A DNA stretch of 64,000 bases from assembly GCA_038380435.1 (NCBI GenBank), contig JAWZYU010000034.1:25337404-25401403 (forward strand). The letters run 5' to 3'. This stretch comes from Ryuthela nishihirai. Taxonomy: Eukaryota > Arthropoda > Arachnida > Araneae > Heptathelidae. Made by a program: the position numbers and the translations under genes. How positions within the stretch are numbered: the first letter of the stretch is position 1; every line of letters starts with the position of its first letter. The notes beneath the pieces are model-generated. The model was not told the origin of the DNA and made no database searches. It was given only the letters and a program-made list of their open reading frames with translations. Below are positions 1-8,084 of this stretch, in pieces.

Positions 1-43
1 TCAAGCACACAAGTCTTGGAAAGTTTTTTTTTTACAGATATTT

Positions 44-328
44 TCAATACGCCGTCCACTCGGATAATTTTCTTTTCTTACGCCGGATGGGAACAGCAAT
101 GTCTTTTGGGGGCCGCTCTTCAGCTATATGATTTCTGGGAATGTTGACTTTTACTTCCTGTGGAGTGTCAAGCTGTTTTGAGAATAACAAATAATTTTTC
201 AAAGCAGTCAGATACTTTTCAGACTTATCGTCAGCATCACCAGACTCTAATATTTTCTTCATCTCTGAGTCTAAATCACACACTTTTTTTCTTATGTTTC
301 TCCTCTGCACTGCTTTCACTGAAATCAT
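44..328 (-). CDS. Small conserved Polinton protein, 94 aa
   Basis: An ATG-started 94-aa frame. The N-terminal half is charged and probably helical (LDSEMKKIL, ALKNYLLF); the C-terminus is basic (PIRRKKRKLSEW) and could bind nucleic acid. Small proteins with a similar acidic-helical layout sit beside the packaging ATPase in Polinton/adintovirus genomes, and that is the basis for calling it an element gene; its function is unknown to me. Its ATG overlaps the TGA of the preceding gene in the four bases ATGA (325-328), the tightest kind of coupling in this cluster. It is the last gene before the window edge. Confidence 0.6.
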   Translation of the reverse strand: MISVKAVQRRNIRKKVCDLDSEMKKILESGDADDKSEKYLTALKNYLLFSKQLDTPQEVKVNIPRNHIAEERPPKDIAVPIRRKKRKLSEWTAY

Positions 329-648
329 TTTTTTCTAAATAACGAGACCAGTAGGGGGAGGGCAGCAGTCAATAGTGGTATAATGAACCCTGAACCACGC
401 TGCAGGAGATGCTTCTTGTGGCGTAAAGATGCACGTTTGGACGCTAGACTCCTTATGACCGTCTTGTGCTGGCGTAAATTCTTTAATACTCTGTGGGAAA
501 CAGGTATATTTCCTTTTAAGAAATTGGAACACACTTCACATAACGCATACATCTGGGGGTCAGAGATGTGCTTCATCAGAGCTGTACGCTGCTTTCCCCC
601 TAGCTTTGGTAAGCACTGAAGGAACGGACCTTGAGATTTAACTTTCAT
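325..648 (-). CDS. Small basic Polinton protein with hydrophobic tail, 107 aa
   Basis: I start it at the ATG at 648; the frame is open further upstream but only through a TTG at 735. The middle is rich in Lys/Arg/His and ends in LLQRGSGFIIPLL followed by a hydrophobic stretch, so the last ~25 residues could form a membrane or amphipathic helix. Proteins with a C-terminal QRGG/QRGS-hydrophobic ending occur next to the ATPase gene in many Polintons and adintoviruses and may be minor virion proteins; this is family memory, not proof. It overlaps the ATPase end by 11 bases and the next gene by the ATGA at 325-328. Confidence 0.6.
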   Translation of the reverse strand: MKVKSQGPFLQCLPKLGGKQRTALMKHISDPQMYALCEVCSNFLKGNIPVSHRVLKNLRQHKTVIRSLASKRASLRHKKHLLQRGSGFIIPLLTAALPLLVSLFRKK

Positions 649-1264
649 TTGGAACGTAAAGTATTTCGGGTTCTTCTGATGGAAGAATCTTTGCACGGAG
701 CCTTTCACTGTCCAACGTTCTGGGATGAAGGTCAATACACAAATAACCGCAGGTTACCTGTGTAGCCAGTCTATAGGCATCCGTCAGGAGTTTAGATTGA
801 TGGGGGTACACTTGTCTCGCCAGGTGGGTTATTTGTGAAGCATCCCGACAATTGCGAAATAAAAACATGTAGTGAGCATTGAGCGATATAGTCCTCGAAT
901 GTCTTCCCTTTAAAAACAGATTTTGTAAGATCAGGACAATCGTGATATTTTTATGATGACCACCACGAATAAACAATTGTGATATGCGCTCACTGGCTAC
1001 AGACTGTTCCATCAAGTCATCCAGTACCAGAAGTGTAGGTCTGTGAGGATCAAATTCCAGATCCGTAGGTAGTCCTTCATAAAATTCCACCGTTTTCTTG
1101 AAGGGTTCAAAGGCAGGCTGCCACTCACTGTAACAGTAAATGACACGCTGGGGTGGGGGTTCGAATACTTGAGCTGCTTCTTTGATGAGTTTCAGAGTGA
1201 AAGTCGTCTTCCCACACTGTGAAGGTGCTGCAATTATAATATTTGAAGGAGTGCGGAGAGCCAT
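638..1264 (-). CDS. A32/FtsK-like genome packaging ATPase
   Basis: A 208-aa P-loop ATPase. Walker A is APSQCGKT at residues 13-20 (Lys19), and Walker B is LLVLDDL at 78-84 with the Asp pair at 82-83. A sensor-like stretch (ITIVLILQNLF) follows at about 106-116. Length and motif spacing fit the short A32-type ATPases of Polintons and adintoviruses, which pump the linear DNA into the capsid using ATP. The start ATG at 1264 is the first one and leaves a 25-base gap to the protease gene, the only real gap among the late genes. No lesion is seen. Identification is by motifs; a cellular origin is unlikely given the neighbours. Confidence 0.88.
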   Translation of the reverse strand: MALRTPSNIIIAAPSQCGKTTFTLKLIKEAAQVFEPPPQRVIYCYSEWQPAFEPFKKTVEFYEGLPTDLEFDPHRPTLLVLDDLMEQSVASERISQLFIRGGHHKNITIVLILQNLFLKGRHSRTISLNAHYMFLFRNCRDASQITHLARQVYPHQSKLLTDAYRLATQVTCGYLCIDLHPRTLDSERLRAKILPSEEPEILYVPNES

Positions 1265-1289
1265 CGCACCACCATGCAGTCGTTAAAGT

Positions 1290-1679
1290 CTACTCGACAC
1301 GTGTAATCACGATGCAGTACTGTGGGAAGAGTCGAACCACACGATCTTTTAACAGGAAATACAGACAGTGAGCCCCACAAGTGTCTCCCAGGGGGTCCTG
1401 CAGAGGTATCGAGGAGTGTAAGACGTGACGTATGCCTAGTCGACTATAGTATTCTTGCATGGAGGCATCGGGACTCGTACCCAGGGGATCAAAGTGATCC
1501 ACTTGCACTCCTTTCTTGTAAACCGCTATCCAGTGGGTTCCAGGCAGGGAGGACGGATCGGTATTGTAGATAAACAAGGCTTCTGACTGATTGATTCTGT
1601 GAGGTAGTCTGTCACGGGGGAACACTCCGAGACTTGTGGGTAACATCGAAAGGATGGATTCTAGCTGATAGGAATTCAT
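1290..1679 (-). CDS. Adenain-type maturation cysteine protease
   Basis: A 129-aa protein with the adenovirus-protease layout: His49 in GTHW, Asp64 in DPLG, Gln94 ahead of the nucleophile, and Cys101 in DTCGAHC. These give the His-Asp-Cys triad and oxyanion Gln in the expected order (C5/C48-like clan). The family cleaves capsid and core precursors at (M/I/L)XGX-G or (M/I/L)XGG-X sites during virion maturation. It is short compared with adenovirus protease (about 200 aa) but similar to Polinton versions as I recall them. Its ATG overlaps the stop of the major capsid gene in ATGA (1676-1679). A candidate substrate is the basic protein at 2968-3369. Confidence 0.88.
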   Translation of the reverse strand: MNSYQLESILSMLPTSLGVFPRDRLPHRINQSEALFIYNTDPSSLPGTHWIAVYKKGVQVDHFDPLGTSPDASMQEYYSRLGIRHVLHSSIPLQDPLGDTCGAHCLYFLLKDRVVRLFPQYCIVITRVE

Positions 1680-2971
1680 GAGCTGTAGTCAAACAGGACT
1701 TTACGGTCCAATGGGATTTCCAACAAATTCTGGTACTCGGCATACAGGATCACAGTGACCGATGCGGGTAGCGGCTTGGCAAACTTTAATTCGACTCTCA
1801 CACTCCCACTCTTTATTAAAGAAAATACTTGATTGCATTCACGTTGCTCGGGGGTCAATTGGAATCCGAATAATGTAAAACCTTCTCCATAGGCTTTTCG
1901 CGATAAGTTAATACCGCTATCGGATTTCCAGGCGTCCACAGCTTCCAATAATCCTTGGTAACAGCGGAGATAGCGCCCATTCGCAAAGTCGGGGGTGTAG
2001 GACTGATGATCACTGTCTATGTGAAGACTGATGTAGTTTAAGTCGAAATGTTGGAAGTTGAAGGGATTTTTTTCGTACGACCCATTCAGGCTGGTACTTT
2101 CCAGCATACCCAGTACAAGCCGTACAGGGAGCTGGCCGAGAAATAAATTGTCACGGTTCACACTCGTCAGGCCCGAAGCGATGGAAAACATACGTAAATC
2201 CGTTCTTCGCAGAGGGTACTTGGCACTCTCCGTACCCAGCAGGCGAGCGTGTGCAAGGATGACACCCGAAGTGGGTTTGACTTTACGCACGAAAAATTCA
2301 GCTTCGTGTATCTGTACTTTGTAAGAAGGGTCTCCTTCACCTGTCATGAGGCAGAATTCGGGTTTGGATCTCAGCAAACGCAGTCTCAGGTCGACTTGAT
2401 TGAGTAGGTAACGATCTTGATTAAACAGGTCGGCGTGGATCCACGAGATGAGTTCGATACCTGTTGGTTTGACGTACCCCTTGCGTTGATGCCACCCCTC
2501 GTTCTCCCTGCTGGTCAGTTCCATTTTACCTGGGGTGTCGAGGTACCAGAGCGAGGTGCCTAGCTGACTTCGTGTGGCATCGGTCCCGTAATTCAATAGA
2601 GTCTCTAGATACGCCCTGTAGGGGTACAGGGTGTGAGAAGCACTCACTAGGTGATCATTGAGGAAGACGTCTACCTGGCTGAAGAGGGCATGGAAGAAAT
2701 GATTGCAGGGGGCAATCACTTCCGACGGTGCTGTACCATCGGATTTTACAATTTTCAAGACGAGACGTAGGTGACATCGAGATAGATCAATGTAATCGTC
2801 CGTCCCCTTCACGATGAATTCGAGTGGTGCATTACCTTCCAGGGAAGCCACAGGTAAATAATTGACATAACAGCCTCTTTCTAATTGTGAGACAGTGGGT
2901 GGAACCAGAAACAGATCCAGTTCTGAATTGGCACAGTCGCCAGAATCAGCGTGAATTTTCTGAATGCTCAT
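1676..2971 (-). CDS. Major capsid protein (double jelly-roll type)
   Basis: A 431-aa protein beginning with an acidic leader and a segment NSELDLFLVPPT. It matches the family often labelled F54H12.2-like in animal genomes, which I believe represents the Polinton/adintovirus major capsid. Long beta-strand-rich regions on both halves fit two jelly rolls, and capsid trimers would build the icosahedral shell. The position between the core-like gene and the protease is the usual late-gene neighbourhood. The frame is intact from ATG to TGA. Both its ends overlap neighbours by the tetranucleotide ATGA (2968-2971 and 1676-1679). A structure prediction would settle the double jelly-roll call. Confidence 0.8.
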   Translation of the reverse strand: MSIQKIHADSGDCANSELDLFLVPPTVSQLERGCYVNYLPVASLEGNAPLEFIVKGTDDYIDLSRCHLRLVLKIVKSDGTAPSEVIAPCNHFFHALFSQVDVFLNDHLVSASHTLYPYRAYLETLLNYGTDATRSQLGTSLWYLDTPGKMELTSRENEGWHQRKGYVKPTGIELISWIHADLFNQDRYLLNQVDLRLRLLRSKPEFCLMTGEGDPSYKVQIHEAEFFVRKVKPTSGVILAHARLLGTESAKYPLRRTDLRMFSIASGLTSVNRDNLFLGQLPVRLVLGMLESTSLNGSYEKNPFNFQHFDLNYISLHIDSDHQSYTPDFANGRYLRCYQGLLEAVDAWKSDSGINLSRKAYGEGFTLFGFQLTPEQRECNQVFSLIKSGSVRVELKFAKPLPASVTVILYAEYQNLLEIPLDRKVLFDYSS

Positions 2972-3369
2972 GATGAAAACACGTCCTGCACAGTACAGTG
3001 TCTCTTCACTTTATGAACCTTGGGATGCTGACGACGACGTTTTATTCCTTTCCCTCCCTGCAGCTTTGAACTGGCACGCTGCAAGAGGTCGGCACCCGCT
3101 TCACGGAGCCCCGCTTTGGCTGCAGATTTGAAGTTTTGCCCCTGGGATATCTCTGAAACGAACCGTAGCCCTCCCTTACGCAGGGTGGACAGCGCAGGTC
3201 GTACGAGAGGGCGTACGAGAGGGCTGATGAAACGTCCGATCCTAGCAAAGATGCTTCCTAGCCCGTCGCCTCTCTGATAACGAGGACCACGGAACACACC
3301 CTTCCCCGTTTGGCTCTTGTAGTAGCTCACGTAGGCATCTGCGGAAGGGGGAACGAATTTAACCCTCAT
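2968..3369 (-). CDS. Basic core/minor virion protein, pX/pVI-like
   Basis: A 133-aa, strongly basic protein. An N-terminal motif YQRGDGLGS (residues 31-39) is followed by an amphipathic stretch and, near the C-terminus, by KGIKRRRQHPKVHKVKRH. The YQRG-GLGS motif is typical of a small Polinton/adintovirus protein often compared with adenovirus core or membrane-lytic minor proteins. LQGG-K at residues 105-109 matches the adenain consensus (M/I/L)XGG-X and would release the basic tail. The start ATG at 3369 overlaps the minor capsid gene by 11 bases; the end overlaps the major capsid ATG by ATGA. Function is inferred from composition and position. Confidence 0.6.
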   Translation of the reverse strand: MRVKFVPPSADAYVSYYKSQTGKGVFRGPRYQRGDGLGSIFARIGRFISPLVRPLVRPALSTLRKGGLRFVSEISQGQNFKSAAKAGLREAGADLLQRASSKLQGGKGIKRRRQHPKVHKVKRHCTVQDVFSS

Positions 3370-4402
3370 GGCGGAAATGTAACTTGACTAAAACTTTACC
3401 GAATTTAAAATGCAGAGGTTCTCCGGTGTCGGTACGAAGGAAGATTCTCACACTCTCGAAACTGTTCCTTGCAAGGGGGTAGTAATCAGGTTGCTGATAC
3501 ACTGCAACAATGGCTTCGTTATTACTGGTTCTGACGGCGGGGTTCACGACACGCAACAGTTCACCGTGAGTATCACCTAACAACTGAGGCGCAATCAGGT
3601 CTGAATACAAATAAATACCATACATTCCTCTGTTCATATCGATGGGATAGTCACCCAGGACTTTATTCAGTGGTATATCTAATTTAGTAATTCCTAGCAT
3701 TTCTCCTAATCCAGGGTTCGATCGAGGAAATTTAATGTAATGCGACTTGTCTGTATCCATCAATATGGTGTGATCTGCCTGTTGCTTGAAACGGTAAGCT
3801 TTTCTCAGCCTGTAGGGTAGCATCTGGTTCATTGCATCGAATAACGATTCGGCAGTTTCGTATCGTCCGTGGGGTACCTTTCGTTCTTGGAAACTACCTG
3901 GCGGGATCACGTAGAAATAACACTCGTCATCTATGTCGAAAGTTGGTGTATTGCAAAGTTTGCTGGCAAATCGTTGGTGGAAGGGTTTGTCAACTTCTCC
4001 CTCGCCGATACACAGAAGTTTACCGAAATTCGTTTTAGGAAACATCAGTCCGTACCCCTCACTCGGTTTGAATACCCAGTAACCGCCGTTATAGGAAACT
4101 ATTATTTCTTTGGGGAGCTGTGTGGTGAGGACAGACAACAGCTCCATTCGAGTTATTTTACCCGGTTTAAGTTTGATTTTCCTGTATTCTTCGGGGGTGG
4201 AAGGAGCGTAATATTCATACGTGTCGTTAGAACCGTCCACATTGTACCAGCTCACAGGTAAGTGAACTTCTGCTAGTCCCACTTTCCATTTTCCGCTCAG
4301 TCTTAGGGGTTGTGCCAGACGGACTGTGAAATCGGTCTGCGAATTGTTCGGATAAATATTCTGACTAGCCGTGGAGGGGAGAGTCAGGTAGAAACTATCC
4401 AT
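3359..4402 (-). CDS. Minor capsid protein (penton-like)
   Basis: A 347-aa protein starting MDSFYLTLPS, with PNNSQTDFTVRL and WKVGLAEVHLP in the first 55 residues. This N-terminal pattern is the hallmark of Polinton minor capsid proteins, which form the fivefold vertex and carry a single jelly roll. No frame break is visible. The ATG at 4402 lies 19 bases inside the end of the integrase frame. It is followed by the basic core-like gene with an 11-base overlap. The pairing with the 431-aa major capsid gene makes the virion-morphogenesis module complete in this copy. Confidence 0.82.
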   Translation of the reverse strand: MDSFYLTLPSTASQNIYPNNSQTDFTVRLAQPLRLSGKWKVGLAEVHLPVSWYNVDGSNDTYEYYAPSTPEEYRKIKLKPGKITRMELLSVLTTQLPKEIIVSYNGGYWVFKPSEGYGLMFPKTNFGKLLCIGEGEVDKPFHQRFASKLCNTPTFDIDDECYFYVIPPGSFQERKVPHGRYETAESLFDAMNQMLPYRLRKAYRFKQQADHTILMDTDKSHYIKFPRSNPGLGEMLGITKLDIPLNKVLGDYPIDMNRGMYGIYLYSDLIAPQLLGDTHGELLRVVNPAVRTSNNEAIVAVYQQPDYYPLARNSFESVRIFLRTDTGEPLHFKFGKVLVKLHFRHEG

Positions 4403-5448
4403 TTTTTAGGGATCCAGGAAGGCTTGGGATATCCGCGAAATTTAACCAGCACCTTTTGTCCTTTTCTCTCGATTATTTTCTCGACCGTGTAAAGTTCGGG
4501 TTCTGTCACTTTTTGAAGCTCCGATTTATAGAATGTGCCTTTCAACACTTCTCCCTCGGAATCCCTTATGACGTACACAGGGGGCTGGCGTTGTAATACC
4601 TTGTCGACTATAAATATTTCTTCGGTTCACAAATGTGTGCCTGCCTTCTTGAAAGGTGCTTTTACACTGGCTAGTCGAACTGTGTCACCCACTTTAAATG
4701 CTGGTTTTTCTTTTACTACAGTCGGATTGCGATAGAGTCGAACCCACACGACGTCTTCATTGCGTAAGGTCACGTCCTTGGGGGCCATATCGTGTGCACT
4801 GTGAACGGTGGCATTGTATCCCCTTACAACATGCTGCAGCACATCCAGGTAGCGGTAGGTATTATTGCGTGTATAATATCTCCCCAGTCTCTCGCGTAGG
4901 GTACGATTCCATCTCTCCACCAAAGCTGCTTTTTTGTCGGAGTATGTAGCAAAGAACCGAATACCTTTCTTTTTCAGGAATTTCTGGAACACTCTGTTGG
5001 TAAATTCCGTACCCTGATCCGTATTTAAATTCATTGGGGATCGACCCTTGGAAAGGATTTTTTTGAAAACTGAGACCATTTCTTTCCCCGTTTTAGCCTT
5101 CATGGCCAGCGCCCACCCGTATCTCGAGAACACATCGATGACTGTTAATATGTAGCGATACCCGTCATTGAAGCGAGTTAGATTTTTCACGACCATGAGA
5201 TCGGCTTGCCATTGTTCGTCTAGCCCTGTGACGTAAACTTTGTTACGAGGGAACTTTCTGCGAACAGGTTTATGTAACGTGTAGGCAGGCTGCTTTTCTA
5301 ACCATTCTCGGACGAGTTTGAGTGGTAGTCCCGTATTCTGTGCTAACTTTTTTACACTACCGAATCCTCTTTCGGGGTCGAAATAATGGGACTCCAAAGT
5401 TTTGTTTTCTGCTGCACCCAGATGTCGTACCCCACCAGGTTTTGCCAT
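4384..5448 (-). pseudogene. Retroviral-type integrase with chromodomain, interrupted by TGA
   Basis: The first open segment (ATG at 5448, 273 aa) carries an HTH-like N-terminus and the catalytic D,D35E triad: Asp83 in QADL, Asp144 in NTDQG and Glu179 in VERWN. A single in-frame TGA at 4627-4629 follows. The same frame stays open beyond it to 4384 and encodes a short TEEIF segment and a chromodomain (YTVEKIIERKGQKVLVKFRGY). TGA is one base from the tryptophan codon, so a point nonsense mutation is the simplest reading; readthrough is possible but not supported by any special context. The chromodomain would guide insertion to modified chromatin; loss of it probably cripples the enzyme. Confidence 0.85.
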
Positions 5449-5678
5449 TGATGTAGTGAAAGTGTAACACCTGTCACTGTAGGAACGTCACCTATAAACT
5501 GTCTGATATCCACTGTTAAGTTGCACACACGAATTTTGTATTCACCGTCCAAGGCTTTTGACTCCCCACACTGAATATTTTTACTAGGAGCTACAAGTTC
5601 TAATACAAGTACGGCTATCGTTAACAATGTCACGATTACACTACCCACACTAGCTAACACCTTCTTTCTCCTATCCAT
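5352..5678 (-). CDS. Membrane-anchored PC4-like small protein, 108 aa
   Basis: I start it at the ATG at 5678; upstream only a GTG keeps the frame open. Residues 7-29 form one hydrophobic segment after MDRRKK, a likely membrane anchor. Residues 47-81 (YKIRVCNLTVDIRQFIGDV, then GVTLSLHQW) resemble the beta-strand and alpha-helix end of the PC4/p15 single-stranded-DNA-binding fold (compare the family's DIREY and GISLSLEQW). It shares the GVTLS-W motif with the next gene upstream. A TATA element lies about 41 bases before the ATG. Its end overlaps the integrase start by 97 bases in another frame. The membrane plus PC4 combination is odd; function unknown. Confidence 0.5.
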   Translation of the reverse strand: MDRRKKVLASVGSVIVTLLTIAVLVLELVAPSKNIQCGESKALDGEYKIRVCNLTVDIRQFIGDVPTVTGVTLSLHQWQNLVGYDIWVQQKTKLWSPIISTPKEDSVV

Positions 5679-5718
5679 ACCAAGACTAAAATGACATAGG
5701 ATGAAAAAGACAGACACA

Positions 5719-5726
5719 TTATATAA
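5719..5726 (-). promoter_or_regulatory. TATA box before the membrane/PC4-like gene
   Basis: TTATATAA reads the same on both strands and lies about 41 bases upstream of the ATG at 5678, at a distance that allows a short leader. It sits directly after the polyadenylation signal of the upstream gene. Confidence 0.5.
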
Positions 5727-5734
5727 GGTTACAA

Positions 5735-6529
5735 TTATTTATTTAATTTATACATTTCATTTTTTGCCTCGTCGACAATAGCATTATATTTTAGATTGCA
5801 AACAAAACCAGAATCTACAAAATTCAATAGACCTCGCTTCCAGGCCGTATCCACAAATACCTGCGCTATACCATTAACGTCCAAGTCACCAGACCACCCT
5901 ATGATGGTCGGTATTTTTTCTTCGGGCTGCAGTCCATCTAACGGTATCACGCGCGTAAGTTCTTGCTGAAAATTATTCACCAGCAGCGGGTAAACACAAT
6001 CGGGACCGTCGAAAACAGGACTCAGTAGGAAAGGACGAATGGATTCAGAATGTTCCATAATGGTTGTACGGAGTTGGTGATCTTTGGGGGTCCCACACAC
6101 GTTGTGTACAATACACATCACCTCGTCTAAGTGAATAGCCAGCGTGAACAACTGCGAAGCGTTCAATGTAATACAGCGTCTCACCACACGGAACTGTAGA
6201 GTTCTCTGGTCTGCAGAATCTTTGATGAAGTCGACACAGCGTTCACCACCTCCAGTGCGATACATGTAGGCACGTAAACCGTGCATCACGTACCATGTCT
6301 GTTGATCGGGACCGATTTTCACTTGGTCCTCTATGTGGGGTACCGCGGCACACAAAGCCTCCCATTCAGGTATGGAGAGGGTAACCCCTGCTGGTGTAGG
6401 GTAGATGAGTTCACCATTTTCATATTTCTTGTAGCGGCGTACGTGCACAGAAAACTTATTTTTGAACAGTGAGGGCACAACGTACACATCTTCACCGAGA
6501 CACCACGCATCAGGATTGCTAGGCTGCAT
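5735..6529 (-). CDS. PC4-like domain protein, 264 aa
   Basis: I start it at the ATG at 6529; eight further residues upstream depend on a GTG. Residues 26-60 (FSVHVRRYKKYENGELI then GVTLSIPEWEAL) match the core of the PC4/p15 transcriptional-coactivator fold, which binds single-stranded DNA. The rest has no motif I recognise. In the element it may act in replication or late transcription; this is inference. A weak TATA-like TTAAATA sits about 33 bases upstream. The stop codon is part of the sequence AATAAATAA, so the polyadenylation signal overlaps the gene end, and the next gene's TATA box follows at once. Confidence 0.55.
   Translation of the reverse strand: MQPSNPDAWCLGEDVYVVPSLFKNKFSVHVRRYKKYENGELIYPTPAGVTLSIPEWEALCAAVPHIEDQVKIGPDQQTWYVMHGLRAYMYRTGGGERCVDFIKDSADQRTLQFRVVRRCITLNASQLFTLAIHLDEVMCIVHNVCGTPKDHQLRTTIMEHSESIRPFLLSPVFDGPDCVYPLLVNNFQQELTRVIPLDGLQPEEKIPTIIGWSGDLDVNGIAQVFVDTAWKRGLLNFVDSGFVCNLKYNAIVDEAKNEMYKLNK
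5738..5743 (-). terminator. Polyadenylation signal AATAAA overlapping a stop codon
   Basis: On the minus strand the PC4-like gene ends in AAT AAA TAA, so the AATAAA hexamer is formed by the last two codons and is followed directly by the stop at 5735-5737. Confidence 0.5.
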
Positions 6530-6561
6530 CGTGAACAATGCGGCACAGAGCACTCGCTCCC

Positions 6562-6568
6562 TATTTAA
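6562..6568 (-). promoter_or_regulatory. Weak TATA-like element before the PC4-like gene
   Basis: TTAAATA on the minus strand, about 33 bases upstream of the ATG at 6529. It is A/T-poor on both sides, which makes it stand out, but it is not a consensus TATA box. Confidence 0.3.
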
Positions 6569-6598
6569 CTAGAGAACCGCACCACCTGAGACGACCAA

Positions 6599-7135
6599 TC
6601 AGGAACGAGCTGATAAGTAGGTGTTTGTTGAGACATGCTCTCGACGATCGATCCATCCGAAGAAAGCAGCTGTTTCTGCTAAAGAGCAGTGGACGTCCTC
6701 TCCGGTGTGATATCCGCATTCGAACTCAGAAACTTTGGGGAGATCACAATATTTGGGGCAGCCGTAAAGTTCGAGATTAACACTGGGAAAATTTAATTGT
6801 TCCAAGAGAATTCTTTCCACAGTACCTCCTTTGTAACCCACCACAGTAGCTTCTTCAGTACGTGCAAGTTTGTAAACATATTTCACGATGTTAGGAACGT
6901 GATCTAACGACCACACCTTTTCTCGAGGCAGAGGATGAAAGGGTAGACCTATCACATATTTAGACACGTAGTTGGCTGTCCTTCTGTCTTTTACTGACAA
7001 AGGTTGGTGCTGTCGAAGAATGAAACGATAGACACCACATTTCCCATTCCGAGTTGCATATCCAAGTTCACGCACTAGGAAACGACCATTTACACGGAAA
7101 CTGTCGAGGTCTAGAACCATACAGATGTTTTGCAT
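6599..7135 (-). CDS. RNase H/exonuclease-fold-like element protein, 178 aa
   Basis: ATG at 7135. The N-terminus MVLDLDSFRVNGRFLVRELG resembles the first strand of DEDD-type nucleases (Asp-x-Asp at residues 9 and 11, then a Glu at 23). A middle VVGYKGG motif and a Cys/His-rich end (ECGYHTGEDVHC) match a protein family scattered through arthropod mobile elements that I cannot name. A nuclease role is plausible but not shown. It lies 69 bases upstream of the PC4-like gene and downstream of the proline-rich gene. No frame break is seen. Alternatives: a degenerate nuclease used as a nucleic-acid-binding scaffold. Confidence 0.45.
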   Translation of the reverse strand: MQNICMVLDLDSFRVNGRFLVRELGYATRNGKCGVYRFILRQHQPLSVKDRRTANYVSKYVIGLPFHPLPREKVWSLDHVPNIVKYVYKLARTEEATVVGYKGGTVERILLEQLNFPSVNLELYGCPKYCDLPKVSEFECGYHTGEDVHCSLAETAAFFGWIDRREHVSTNTYLSARS

Positions 7136-7195
7136 AGTTGTACTAGTTCAAGTATCTGGAGATGAAAACACTTGACGTCTTCACACTGGCAGGGT

Positions 7196-7549
7196 CTACA
7201 GACGTCTCTGTCGTTTACACCTCAGAGCCTGCACAACACTCTGCGGTAGTCCCGGGGGCCAGGTTTCGGGCGGCTTCATCACCAGAGGTCGTCGCAGCCT
7301 TCGAGGTGGTGGTGGCGTAGTGTCCTCCACGACAACAGCCCGTAGCATCGGACCACCAATCCCAGGTCGCGGCAACATCTTAATAGTGACGGCCGGAGGT
7401 GGTGGTGGCGGCGGAGGAGGTGGCACAATCACAGGTCGACGTAGCAATCGACGAATACGCGTTCGAAAGTGTTGTGGATCGCTCTCGTAGCCGGAGTCTA
7501 CATCACTCGTCCAATTATGACCAAAATCCAAGTCGTCGTCGTCGTCCAT
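7196..7549 (-). CDS. Acidic, proline-rich hypothetical protein, 117 aa
   Basis: First gene after the terminal region. Start at the ATG at 7549 (upstream only TTG). The N-terminus is acidic (MDDDDDLDF), then DSGYES at residues 18-23, an arginine-rich block, a run of ten prolines at about 43-52, and an arginine-rich C-terminus ending KRQRRL. It is probably disordered. DSGxxS is the phosphodegron read by beta-TrCP-type F-box proteins, so the protein may engage the host ubiquitin system; this is a motif-level guess. A TATA box lies about 43-49 bases upstream. I do not recognise the family. Confidence 0.4.
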   Translation of the reverse strand: MDDDDDLDFGHNWTSDVDSGYESDPQHFRTRIRRLLRRPVIVPPPPPPPPPPAVTIKMLPRPGIGGPMLRAVVVEDTTPPPPRRLRRPLVMKPPETWPPGLPQSVVQALRCKRQRRL

Positions 7550-7591
7550 AACGTGTAGCTCAGAATAAAAGGCCAAACCTTTTTTCAGCGG

Positions 7592-7598
7592 TTATATA
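7592..7598 (-). promoter_or_regulatory. TATA box before the proline-rich gene
   Basis: TATATAA on the minus strand, 43-49 bases upstream of the ATG at 7549. It would launch transcription inward from the terminal region across the whole minus-strand gene cluster. Confidence 0.5.
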
Positions 7599-7755
7599 CA
7601 GCCAGAACCGTGACCTTTACACATCACCCCATCGGGTAAACGCGTGACACGTAGCAAAGTACACAGTCAATCGTTCCATGCAATTATTCTGAGACTTGCA
7701 TCAGCCGAGTGAAGGAGTGGGGCCTTAAAATGGTCAACCAGAGGGTTTTTCATAA

Positions 7756-8065
7756 GGGGGAGGGCTTAAAATATAGGTTGGTCGACCGTGGGGTCCGAAA
7801 ACGAGAAATTAGAGTGAAAATAAAGGGTTTTGGGAAAATAGTACTTCTCACTGTCAACAGATGGCGCCACTGAGGGGGGAAAGGGGGGGGTGAAAGGGGG
7901 GTTTAATAAAGGGGGAGGGCTTAAAATATAGGTAGGTCGACCGGGGGGTCCGAAAACGAGAAATTAGAGTGAAAATAAAGGGTTTTCGGGAAAATAGTAC
8001 TTCTCACTGTCAACAGATGGCGCCACTGAGGGGGGAAAGGGGGGGTGAGAGGGGGTTTAATAAAG
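7756..8065. repeat. 155-bp tandem duplication in the terminal region
   Basis: Two copies at 7756-7910 and 7911-8065, with a period of 155 bases. Each starts with a G-rich run and AGGGCTTAAAATATAGG, contains GTCCGAAAACGAGAAATTAG, and ends in GATGGCGCCACTGAGG and a G run. The copies are nearly identical, so the duplication is recent or kept similar by recombination. It is non-coding. Confidence 0.85.
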
Positions 8066-8084
8066 GGGAGGAATTATTAATAAA

